A stretch of DNA of 61,654 bases from CANLBN01 sp050298695 (lineage in GTDB: Bacteria; Pseudomonadota; Gammaproteobacteria; Pseudomonadales; Cellvibrionaceae): positions 1-61,654 of the forward strand of contig JBNKUQ010000006.1 in the NCBI GenBank assembly GCA_050298695.1. Reading direction: 5' to 3'. The notes beneath the pieces were generated by a model. The model made no database searches, had not been told where the DNA came from, and saw nothing but the letters and a program-made list of their open reading frames with translations. Shown piece by piece: positions 19,072-26,912 of the stretch. Made by a program: the position numbers and the translations under genes. Numbering within the stretch: the stretch's first letter is position 1; every line of letters starts with the position of its first letter.

Positions 19072-21279
19072 TTATTTTAATTCATGAATATTCTTGCCGC
19101 TTGAGGATGGAAGTGTGCCTTTTAAACGAAATAATAATTTTTTTACAAGTTGGTGTTTGATAATGTAGGCGATGATGCAGCCAGAAAGAAATCCGCCAAT
19201 GTGTGCCAGCCAGGCAATATTGTTGTCGCTATAGACTAATCCGTATATATCCATTACCACACGAGTTAGTGCAAATAGCATGATGCTAACTTTAAATCGA
19301 ATAAATAATATTACCCACCAAATTTTCACATGTCTAAAAAAGACAATGTAAGCGCCCATAAAGCCGTAAACACTACCCGAAGCACCTAAGCAGCCAATAG
19401 TAGAATTGATATTGTTTATATAATAAAGAAAGTTTCCGCTAAATCCAGTAGCAATAAATAAAAGTAAAAATATTTTCCAGCCATATTTGTCTTCGATATT
19501 ATCTGCAAAAATCCATAAAAATAAAATATTGCCGATTAGATGGAGTAGTCCACCATGTAAAAAAATACTGCTAATCATGGTCCAAGGTTGTTGATTTACG
19601 TTATAAGGATAAAATAAAAAGTTTTGAATAAATAAGTCTGGAGAAATAGTTTGCCATATAAAAGTTCCTATTAGCATGACAATAGTTGCAATAAGAATTT
19701 TCGGTATGCGCCTGATAGGGTTATATACTTCACGAGGTATTCCTGATAGCAGCTGAAAAGTGTACAGAATCCAGTTGCCAGGGTTGCTGTCGGCTAAATT
19801 TTTTTCTGATGTTTCATGTCGAATAATATCAAGAAAAGGTTTTAGTTGATCTTTGGAGAAACAGTACAGGTCGCAGTGTTCACAATGTAAAATATTTGCT
19901 TCATCAGAATTGGCTGCGCCAGCAGATTGAGCTGTAGAAACTAATCGGTAGTGGTTGCGATAAAGCGTATTTTGGGGGCAGCATGGTGAGGTAGGCCCTA
20001 GATACAAGGTAAAGGTTTTATTTTGCCAAAAATCTTTTAGTGCTTGTGCGCCAAATAGCTGCTTAATTTGAGAGCCGGAAATAAGAGTCGTTCCACAGTT
20101 TTTGCAGCCTTTGATTATACCTAAAGTACTATTTATATTATCCATTTTTTTTTGGCAAACTGGACAACTTGCATTTGCCGAAATGGTTTGATGAGGAACA
20201 TGTGAAGATTTTTGATGGACAGCTTTTTGAAAGAAATAACTATTTTTTAATTCAAAAGAGAAGGTGTCTCTTAAAGTTTGATTGATCGGAGAATATAAAC
20301 AGCGTCCTAGCACTAGGTCTGCATTGATGCCAATATGCTTAGCGATTTGGTGTTGATGCTCTTTAAAGTTTTCGCTAAATAATATATCGATTATTTTTTT
20401 ATTAAAAATATCGGGAATTTTATTATTGTTAATAAGGCTTTGAGAGGTATAAGAATGAATGTTTTCTCTTTCTTTCTTATATTTTTTATCTAATGGTTCT
20501 ATTTTGGTAGCAGCAGAAGCTAGCCACTGATTATCTTTGGCGACGATGTGGGCGGTTTCAACACCAAATAACATGCTTTTCTTATTGTAGGGGGCATCAG
20601 CAAAATGTTTTTTACCCGTTATCCGAGTTTTGTGATTTTTTTCAATGGTCGATTTTAAATATTCTTGTGTTTCTCGGTGTCTCTTGTCAACGATGTTTCG
20701 ACTATAGTGCCACTTTAATCGTTCGTATTCTTTAATAGATTTTAAAAAGACAAAGCGTAGCCAAGAGAATGACGAAAATATCATTATTGTTATTAGCATT
20801 AACAGAGCGCCTAATAACTTATGATTCCAAAGAGCGTCCCATAAATCGAATATGCCGAGTTGGCGGCTTTCATCTGGATAAATAAGCGAGAATACAAGTA
20901 ATACATTGGGTGTAGTAATTAATGCCCCCATGCAGCACAAAAAAATCACAGATGAAAAAGAGGGTGACCATTGGTCAAGATTTTCAATATCCGCCCCCAG
21001 AGGGTAGCCCCCACCAGAATTAAGCATTCGAGCAATATTAAGACAGAAAAGAAATCCCAAAAAACCAAAAACACAAGCATTTATTATGCTAGTGCCCGTT
21101 AGAGTTGCAGCGTAACCAACTCCGCAGCCAGTGTATATCGCCATTATTAAAGTCATAATGACGATATAAAATAAGTCATCAGCCTGATTGGAGTCGAGCC
21201 GGGAAAATAAGCGTTCATCTAAGCCGGCTAGTTTGATGCTGCCTTTAAAGCAGTATTTGAAGTATAAAGCAATAATCAT
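19072..21279 (-). CDS. DUF4407-like / zinc-ribbon / rhomboid protease fusion protein
   Basis: The 735-residue protein has three parts. The N-terminal four-helix membrane region (about 37-178) resembles the DUF4407 protein encoded just upstream: both share an AGxD..LL/LF motif, a Y-rich end of the next helix and FGxL..L...N. The cytosolic middle carries CPVC and CKNC (C372, C375, C392, C395), resembling a TFIIB-type zinc ribbon, and another Cys cluster (CEHCDLYC). The C-terminal part is a rhomboid domain (about 535-720) with HGGLLHLIGN, nucleophile S634 in GASGSVYG and base H693 in AHIGG, so it is predicted to be an active intramembrane serine protease. It is the last gene of a four-gene operon, 5 bp after the DUF4407 gene. 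Confidence 0.85.
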   Translation of the reverse strand: MIIALYFKYCFKGSIKLAGLDERLFSRLDSNQADDLFYIVIMTLIMAIYTGCGVGYAATLTGTSIINACVFGFLGFLFCLNIARMLNSGGGYPLGADIENLDQWSPSFSSVIFLCCMGALITTPNVLLVFSLIYPDESRQLGIFDLWDALWNHKLLGALLMLITIMIFSSFSWLRFVFLKSIKEYERLKWHYSRNIVDKRHRETQEYLKSTIEKNHKTRITGKKHFADAPYNKKSMLFGVETAHIVAKDNQWLASAATKIEPLDKKYKKERENIHSYTSQSLINNNKIPDIFNKKIIDILFSENFKEHQHQIAKHIGINADLVLGRCLYSPINQTLRDTFSFELKNSYFFQKAVHQKSSHVPHQTISANASCPVCQKKMDNINSTLGIIKGCKNCGTTLISGSQIKQLFGAQALKDFWQNKTFTLYLGPTSPCCPQNTLYRNHYRLVSTAQSAGAANSDEANILHCEHCDLYCFSKDQLKPFLDIIRHETSEKNLADSNPGNWILYTFQLLSGIPREVYNPIRRIPKILIATIVMLIGTFIWQTISPDLFIQNFLFYPYNVNQQPWTMISSIFLHGGLLHLIGNILFLWIFADNIEDKYGWKIFLLLFIATGFSGNFLYYINNINSTIGCLGASGSVYGFMGAYIVFFRHVKIWWVILFIRFKVSIMLFALTRVVMDIYGLVYSDNNIAWLAHIGGFLSGCIIAYIIKHQLVKKLLFRLKGTLPSSSGKNIHELK

Positions 21280-21284
21280 GGAGG

Positions 21285-22613
21285 CTACTTTTCTACATCA
21301 TTGTCAAGATGAATATATTTCTCGGGGTTGCTCGAAATTTCTTTCACCTTCTTTTCGCGATAATTAGCATGTACTGCAGCCGCTAATGTCTGTTCAGTTT
21401 CCATTCTACGTTTTTCTTCGGCTAATAAACTATTAGGTGCATGATAGATATCGACAAGAGAGGTTTTATTGTCGCTATCGGTAATAGCGTGGGCCTCCGG
21501 CTCAATTCCTGCGGCGGCTCTAGCTAACTTTTTCTGATTTTCTTCTAGATAATCGTAAGCGCCTTTAATTAACATAAGTTTAAAAAATATAGGTCCAGCT
21601 TCTATGCAAAGGAGTAATAGCATAATCGCGTAGGGAACCATGCCGCCAATTTCGTGAGAAATTTGTATGCGCTTGAGTAAACCATCTAAATGTTTTGCTG
21701 ATTTTTCATTGGATAATTTCTTTTTTTCTAATTCTTTGTTTAGATCCTCAAGTTTTTTCTTGGTTTCTTCGAGTTCATCTAGAATCAGTTGATTTTTATT
21801 GCCAATAATAGCCCTATCTCTTTCCAGATCTGATTGCATTCTATCTAGGTTGTCTTTTTTATCTTGCCAAGCGGGGCCCCTCCCTGCAATGCCAGAACCT
21901 CTTTTTCCTTCAGCTTCGAGTTCTAAATTTTTACGCTGCTGGTTGATTTCAAGTCGACGATTTTCTAGTAACTTATCACTTTCATCTATACGCCCCTGAA
22001 GTTCATCCAGTTGATCGCGAAGTTCGGCACGTTGTTCGGTGATCAATTTTTCACTGAGCTCGTTCAGTTCTTTTAAATATTGGGTTTGCTCTATTTCTAG
22101 TTGAGCTTTAATTTCCGATTCTAAAATTTTTATTTCCAGAGGTTTGCTGAGACATAGGCCAATAATCAAAGCCATTAATAGACGGGGTAGGGCATTTAAA
22201 AATTCGGTTTTAGTGATTTTTTCAGTTCCGTCGCCTTTACCCGTGCTGGAAACGATAAAGCGATCTAGATTAAAAATAATCAAGGCCCAAACCAGCCCAA
22301 AGAAAGCGGATAATAAAACCGTAGGCATATGTGCTGCATCACTACCTAGTACCGTGGTATCTTTGGGTGAAAATACGGCGTAAAAGGCATAACTACCGGA
22401 AAAAAATGCGAGGAAACCAACGGAGAGCACGACCCCTCCCAGACCTTGGTACTTAACTCGGTCTGATGTGGGACAGCGCACAAGTAGTTGTGCATCAGCT
22501 CCGGCAGAGAACCATAGTAGACGTGTAAACCAGGATATATCCTTCAGTGAACCATAATTGTAATCATCGATGATATGCGTTTCATTTTTTTCATTAATAT
22601 TGTTTTCTTTCAT
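21285..22613 (-). CDS. DUF4407 membrane protein with long coiled coil
   Basis: The 442-residue protein has the DUF4407 layout: three helices near the N-terminus (about 58-82, 97-121, 140-157), a long charged coiled coil (about 163-330) and a fourth helix (about 333-360) in which GGMVPYAIMLLLLCIEAGP is characteristic. The C-terminal 80 residues are hydrophilic. Whether the coiled coil faces the periplasm or cytoplasm is not settled by the sequence. No enzymatic motif is visible. It sits between the small basic gene (35-bp gap) and the rhomboid fusion gene (5-bp gap). Confidence 0.88.
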   Translation of the reverse strand: MKENNINEKNETHIIDDYNYGSLKDISWFTRLLWFSAGADAQLLVRCPTSDRVKYQGLGGVVLSVGFLAFFSGSYAFYAVFSPKDTTVLGSDAAHMPTVLLSAFFGLVWALIIFNLDRFIVSSTGKGDGTEKITKTEFLNALPRLLMALIIGLCLSKPLEIKILESEIKAQLEIEQTQYLKELNELSEKLITEQRAELRDQLDELQGRIDESDKLLENRRLEINQQRKNLELEAEGKRGSGIAGRGPAWQDKKDNLDRMQSDLERDRAIIGNKNQLILDELEETKKKLEDLNKELEKKKLSNEKSAKHLDGLLKRIQISHEIGGMVPYAIMLLLLCIEAGPIFFKLMLIKGAYDYLEENQKKLARAAAGIEPEAHAITDSDNKTSLVDIYHAPNSLLAEEKRRMETEQTLAAAVHANYREKKVKEISSNPEKYIHLDNDVEK

Positions 22614-22648
22614 TTGATACTCCGGTCAAAAATCTTTTTAAGTAACTG

Positions 22649-23074
22649 CTATTTTTTTAAAAGACTTAAATAGTCAATTCTAATGCGAATAGGTTTCAGT
22701 TTTGGTCTAAGTGGGGTGGTAATATTAATTTTTTCTTGTTTTTGAATCATTGAAAATCTTTTATTTAGTAATTTTTTGTGATAGATGGTATTGGTTTTTA
22801 TAGTGTTTAAGTAATAAACTTTTTTTAACAAATAGGATGTCTTTCTCAATATGCTATAAAAATGTAACTTATTTTCTTGGTTAGGAAGAGTAAAGGTAAA
22901 AAGCGCTTTTCCTAGTATTAGTTTTTTCTGTTTGTTGCACGTAATAAGTCCTAATCCAGTAATATTAATTACCGCCAATTGTAATTGTTGATTTCCCAAT
23001 ATCATTGGGTATGTGCTCACTTTTATCATTAGTGGCTGAGTAAGAAGTCGCTTAATAAATTGTATGATCTTCAT
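22649..23074 (-). CDS. Small basic protein of unknown function
   Basis: This 141-residue lysine-rich protein is not recognised. The pattern LQLAVINITGLGLIT followed by G-x-ALFTFTLP is faintly reminiscent of a PilZ barrel, but the RxxxR c-di-GMP motif is absent, so this is only a weak idea. Its start shares one base with the stop of the tandem-OmpA gene (TAATG), indicating translational coupling and supporting it as a real gene. The region is AT-rich compared with neighbours. Confidence 0.65.
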   Translation of the reverse strand: MKIIQFIKRLLTQPLMIKVSTYPMILGNQQLQLAVINITGLGLITCNKQKKLILGKALFTFTLPNQENKLHFYSILRKTSYLLKKVYYLNTIKTNTIYHKKLLNKRFSMIQKQEKINITTPLRPKLKPIRIRIDYLSLLKK

Positions 23075-24720
23075 TATTGGCCTGCCTTTTCATCTATTTT
23101 TAGTTTAGATGTATCTTGTGCGCATACCACCAGTATTTCTACTCGCCGATTGATTCTTTGTTCTTCCACAGAAGCCGTTGAGCTTGTTAATAGCTGTGTT
23201 TCGCCTTTACCCTCTATTTGTAAATGCTCCTTGGTGAGCGAAGTATTTTGGATGAGCCATTTTGCCACTCGCATCGCTCTACGTTCGCTGAGCCTTTGAT
23301 TGTGTTGAGTATTTCCATTGGAGTCGGTATGTCCGATAACTTTAAGTATCAGATTAGGGTCTGTTGATTTTTCTAATAAATTAGCAATTTGCTTGAGTTC
23401 TGTAATGGCATTTACTTTTAAAGTTGCTCTATCAAAGTCAAACAAGAGATCAGAGCTTAACAATAGAGGTTTTCCACAGGAGTTAAAAAACAATTCTGGA
23501 CGTGCAAGTGCTTCATCGATTCGAATGGCTTTGGGGCGTATTGTTTGATCCGAATTCTTCTTGCTAGGCGTTTCTATATAGCGACTGTGGTAATCAATAA
23601 ACATAATAGGTGTGCCTTCGATATCGCATACCAATGAAATTTCTACCCGCCTATTAGGTGCTTGTACTTGTTTATTTAAATGACCACTAACGATTAGTTC
23701 GTTTTCTCCACGTCCCTCAGTGATTATTTGTTCTGCCTCTAACCAATTTTCTTTGATTAGCCAATGGCTAATTTCTTCAGCCCGGCGTTGACTTAATCTT
23801 TGGTTATAGTCGTAATCCCCGTAAGAGTCCGTGTGACCGGTGATCAAAATTTGTAGTCTGTGGCGTTTGATGACATCAAAGAAGGATTTAAGCTGTTCTA
23901 TTTCTTCATAAGCTTCTGGCTTTAAGGTAGCGCTATCAAAGGCAAAGAGGATATCTGCGTTGATCCGAATGCTCTGCTGACAGACAGAAAAATCACCCCT
24001 TAAGCTTTTGGGTATATCTCGGAAAGGAATAAATACAGGTCCACCGTGCCCTATACCGCTACCTCCGTGGCCATTTTTTCCATCTTTCGAGCCGGTTGTA
24101 CTGGATTCATCCGAGTTATCAGCTGTCGGCATACTGGGTGAAGATGCCGTCGGTGAAAATATACGTCGCCAGTCAAAGGGCTGTGGTGGTTGAGTGGGTG
24201 ATAAAGGCTTAAATACGGATAACAGTAGCAATAAAATACTCAGAAGCAGCAGTAAAAAAGGTAGTAAACGGTTAGGCTTTTTAGCAGGGCAGGCCTTAGC
24301 CCAAATCAGTCCCTTAATATGACCATGGGCGATATCGCCAGAGGTTTTAATGATATCGATTGTATAGTAACGAAGAATAATATCTGTTAGTGGTGTCTGA
24401 TAGACATATTTATCCTTACCGTTATCTTTTATAGGTACTTCATTTGGCTGGCCTTTCTCAGGGTTAAGGTGATCGGTATCGTCAAGTGAGTGGTCAAATT
24501 CCAGCCAAGCATACTGTAGAGAGCTTTGATAGAACTCCTGGTGAGAGAGGGTGGGAGCTTGGTCGGTAAATTGAGTGGAGCGAATAATCCCCTTTACAAT
24601 AGTGATTTCGCCATCACGTTTCTCAAAATGCCCTTCAAAATGACCATAGAGCCATGATTTTGTTGAGCCTTTTGCCTTAAAGTCGGCTTGCTCTACTTGC
24701 TTGCTAGTACTTGTATCCAA
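23074..24720 (-). CDS. Single-pass membrane protein with two OmpA-type peptidoglycan-binding domains
   Basis: The 548-residue protein has a soluble N-terminal region (about 1-148), one transmembrane helix (about 152-170), a Pro/Ser/Gly-rich linker (about 171-235) and two OmpA-like domains (about 254-365 and 421-533). Both domains keep the DxxxATL start and the GHTDS..G....NQRLS.RRA signature with the Asp and Arg that bind diaminopimelate. There is no signal peptide; the N-terminal region is predicted cytoplasmic and the OmpA domains periplasmic. It is the first gene of the four-gene operon. Tandem OmpA domains on one anchor are unusual. Confidence 0.9.
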   Translation of the reverse strand: MDTSTSKQVEQADFKAKGSTKSWLYGHFEGHFEKRDGEITIVKGIIRSTQFTDQAPTLSHQEFYQSSLQYAWLEFDHSLDDTDHLNPEKGQPNEVPIKDNGKDKYVYQTPLTDIILRYYTIDIIKTSGDIAHGHIKGLIWAKACPAKKPNRLLPFLLLLLSILLLLLSVFKPLSPTQPPQPFDWRRIFSPTASSPSMPTADNSDESSTTGSKDGKNGHGGSGIGHGGPVFIPFRDIPKSLRGDFSVCQQSIRINADILFAFDSATLKPEAYEEIEQLKSFFDVIKRHRLQILITGHTDSYGDYDYNQRLSQRRAEEISHWLIKENWLEAEQIITEGRGENELIVSGHLNKQVQAPNRRVEISLVCDIEGTPIMFIDYHSRYIETPSKKNSDQTIRPKAIRIDEALARPELFFNSCGKPLLLSSDLLFDFDRATLKVNAITELKQIANLLEKSTDPNLILKVIGHTDSNGNTQHNQRLSERRAMRVAKWLIQNTSLTKEHLQIEGKGETQLLTSSTASVEEQRINRRVEILVVCAQDTSKLKIDEKAGQ

Positions 24721-25339
24721 ACTGTTATGCCTGTATTCCTAACTCAGGGAGCGTCCAATAGCGAGTCACTCTATCTCTGGGGGGCTAAGTGTTCCTGTTT
24801 AGGTGAATATGAACTATCGACAGGATTTATCAAGAAGGGATTATAAATGCAGTTGCTCCAAATACAAAGAGCCATAATTTTTCATAGTAGTAGAATAATT
24901 ATAAAAAACATCTTGTCTTGAAAGGCTTTTCTGCCAGAGCTAATGTTTTTATGCACCATTATTGAGCTTATTAAAAAATAATGAAATTTGTTTGATGCGC
25001 AATTTCATCGATTTGCCATAAAGGTTGTATGGTCCATCACTAGAAATAGTTAGTGATAGTAGTTTTTAGCTATGACTAACTAATAGTAGTGATTCGAAGA
25101 TTTTTTAAACTTGTTAATCTAATCATCAATCTGAATCGCTATTTATTTAAGAGAAATAGTTATTTATATTTCAAAAAAATAAATATCACATCGATTCTTG
25201 ATAACGGTTGCAGTACTGCAACATTAATTTTAGTCATCCAGCCCACCTAATATATTTAGGACCTTATTGTTGGTTCAGGGTTGAGTGTGCCTGTTATTTT
25301 TATGATTTTATTTAATTTTATAGGATAGGGAGAAAAATA
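24721..25339. other. Divergent AT-rich intergenic region
   Basis: This 619-bp spacer separates the minus-strand OmpA operon from the plus-strand PKS locus and should contain promoters for both. No coding frame of note is present. The main visible feature is the 16-bp palindrome at 25207-25222. Several AT-rich stretches (about 25120-25190 and 25296-25322) could hold promoters, but none matches consensus well enough to name. Confidence 0.6.
25207..25222. promoter_or_regulatory. 16-bp perfect palindrome, candidate operator
   Basis: GTTGCAGTACTGCAAC is a perfect dyad with no spacer, located 118 bp before the ATG of the first PKS-locus gene. Its size and form suit a dimeric regulator. No regulator gene is adjacent in the window and the cognate protein is unknown. 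Confidence 0.45.
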
Positions 25340-26782
25340 ATGCAACGTTTATCAATTAGTAAAAATAAATCTCATATGGCTTGGCAAATATTTTTTGCTA
25401 TTGTTGTGGGTATTCTATTTTTTATTAGTGGACAGTCTTTTGCCGAGGATAAAAATTATTTAGATGCTGATTTAAACCAATTAGATCAGGCTTATCTTTC
25501 AGAGTTTGAAACCTACTTGCCGAATACATCAATTTTATATCAACCACGTTATGAAAAAAAATTACTAATTTATTATTTAAATAATCCCAATAAACCCAGT
25601 GCGGCAGCGTGGTTGGCTGGTTACCATTTGCATAAATTAAAACGCCATTCTATTTCTGGTGGTGAAAAAGTAAAGCATGCAGTATTGGCCCACTACTTTT
25701 TAAATCGTCTAAAGGTAATGGGAGTCAATTGGTCTTGGTTAAATCATCAATTAAATAAAAATGAAGAGCGCTTGGCCATATATTCACAGGATGAAAGTAT
25801 TCCCAGTGATGATGAAGAGCATCCTGCTCATCAGTACTACCGCAATGCTTTTCACTTTAATGAACAAAATCGTCATTTAGCACTAGCAGGTTTATTGGAT
25901 GATTTTGCTAGCGAGCCGAATAATGTCTATACCGCATTTACGATTAATGCGATAAATTTATGGATAGGCGGTGAGGCTGATTATGATGATCCTTCTGCGC
26001 TTTATAACTTTATATTAGGTAGTTATTTCTCAACTCGTACCATGGATATGGCGCAGCGTTTAGAAGAAGCGTGGATGCTTGACCCTACCAGCGCAAAGCG
26101 CTTTCGTTTGTCTCCCATCTTAGGTGGTTTTTCCCTCCTGCAGCGTCGATGGTTGGCACTTGTACATGGTGATATCGCTGCTGTCGCGGCAATAGATGAT
26201 GAACATCGTCAATGGCGATTAGTCAACCGTGCGTTCCATGCGTTTACTGTGGGTCTCCCCTTCTTTGAAGAGCCAGAGAATTTTGGTGAAGGTTTCTTTG
26301 CCATGGTCGATGGTTTAGAGCAGTGCTCAGAAGACCCTGAGTTACGCACCTGTTTAAACCGTCCACGTTTTTCTTACAACTTACTCGGTTTTATTTTGGA
26401 GTACATCGACTTCTTCATTAAACAGGGTGATATCACAAATGCAACGGCATTATTGCAATACCGCCACGCGCCGCACGAAGCCGAAAACTGGGCCGCATGG
26501 GATTTGGGTCGTGAAGCTTGGTTACACCGTGAAGAAAATCTAAATGAAATCGCTGCACTCTACCAAAACGAAGACCCCAGCGATGACCCATTGCATTTTC
26601 AAATGAAAGCTAAAAAATGGGGCAGCAACACCACCACCTGCCAAACCTGCCATCAAGTACAAGGTTTAGAGTGGACCCCAGAAGAATTCAACACCGTTCT
26701 GCTCCCCACTGAAAACGTCGCCACAGTCGGTACTTGGCCAGTAAGAACAACAAGCTGGTGGGCAGAAATAGTAAATAACTAA
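25340..26782 (+). CDS. Exported protein with a C-terminal CXXCH motif, unknown function
   Basis: The 480-residue protein begins with a signal peptide (about 13-35, cleavage after SFA). It is mostly helical, rich in Trp, Tyr and His, and does not match a family I recognise. The alternating helical pattern suggests a repeat solenoid. The tail has CQTCH (C434, C437, H438), a canonical covalent heme-attachment motif, but no cytochrome c domain surrounds it, so it may instead bind metal. A GGGAGAAA ribosome site precedes the ATG. It lies 130 bp ahead of the PKS gene on the same strand and is the likely first gene of that locus. Confidence 0.7.
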   Translation: MQRLSISKNKSHMAWQIFFAIVVGILFFISGQSFAEDKNYLDADLNQLDQAYLSEFETYLPNTSILYQPRYEKKLLIYYLNNPNKPSAAAWLAGYHLHKLKRHSISGGEKVKHAVLAHYFLNRLKVMGVNWSWLNHQLNKNEERLAIYSQDESIPSDDEEHPAHQYYRNAFHFNEQNRHLALAGLLDDFASEPNNVYTAFTINAINLWIGGEADYDDPSALYNFILGSYFSTRTMDMAQRLEEAWMLDPTSAKRFRLSPILGGFSLLQRRWLALVHGDIAAVAAIDDEHRQWRLVNRAFHAFTVGLPFFEEPENFGEGFFAMVDGLEQCSEDPELRTCLNRPRFSYNLLGFILEYIDFFIKQGDITNATALLQYRHAPHEAENWAAWDLGREAWLHREENLNEIAALYQNEDPSDDPLHFQMKAKKWGSNTTTCQTCHQVQGLEWTPEEFNTVLLPTENVATVGTWPVRTTSWWAEIVNN

Positions 26783-26788
26783 AAAATC

Positions 26789-26866
26789 CGTCATTCCCGT
26801 GCATACGGGAATCCAGACACAAAAGTGACCTCGACAATACTGGATCCCCGCCTCCGCGGAAATGAC
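26789..26866. repeat. Palindromic intergenic element with dRS3-like core
   Basis: A 78-bp element lies between the CXXCH gene and the PKS gene. Its left arm holds ATTCCC-N8-GGGAAT (26793-26812), the form of neisserial dRS3 repeats. The right arm (26841-26866) is an inverted, imperfect copy of the left, so outer ends read GTCATTCCC and GGAAATGAC. The nested dyads could form two hairpins or a cruciform. Confidence 0.7.
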
Positions 26867-26912
26867 AAAGAAATTAATCACGTAATATTCACAACTGACA
26901 GGACGCACCGGT

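Noticed and set aside
19072..24720. Calling the OmpA/DUF4407/rhomboid operon a Zorya defence system
   Set aside because: No MotA-like ZorA, no helicase/nuclease gene and no known Zorya effector is present. Only the OmpA domain is shared.
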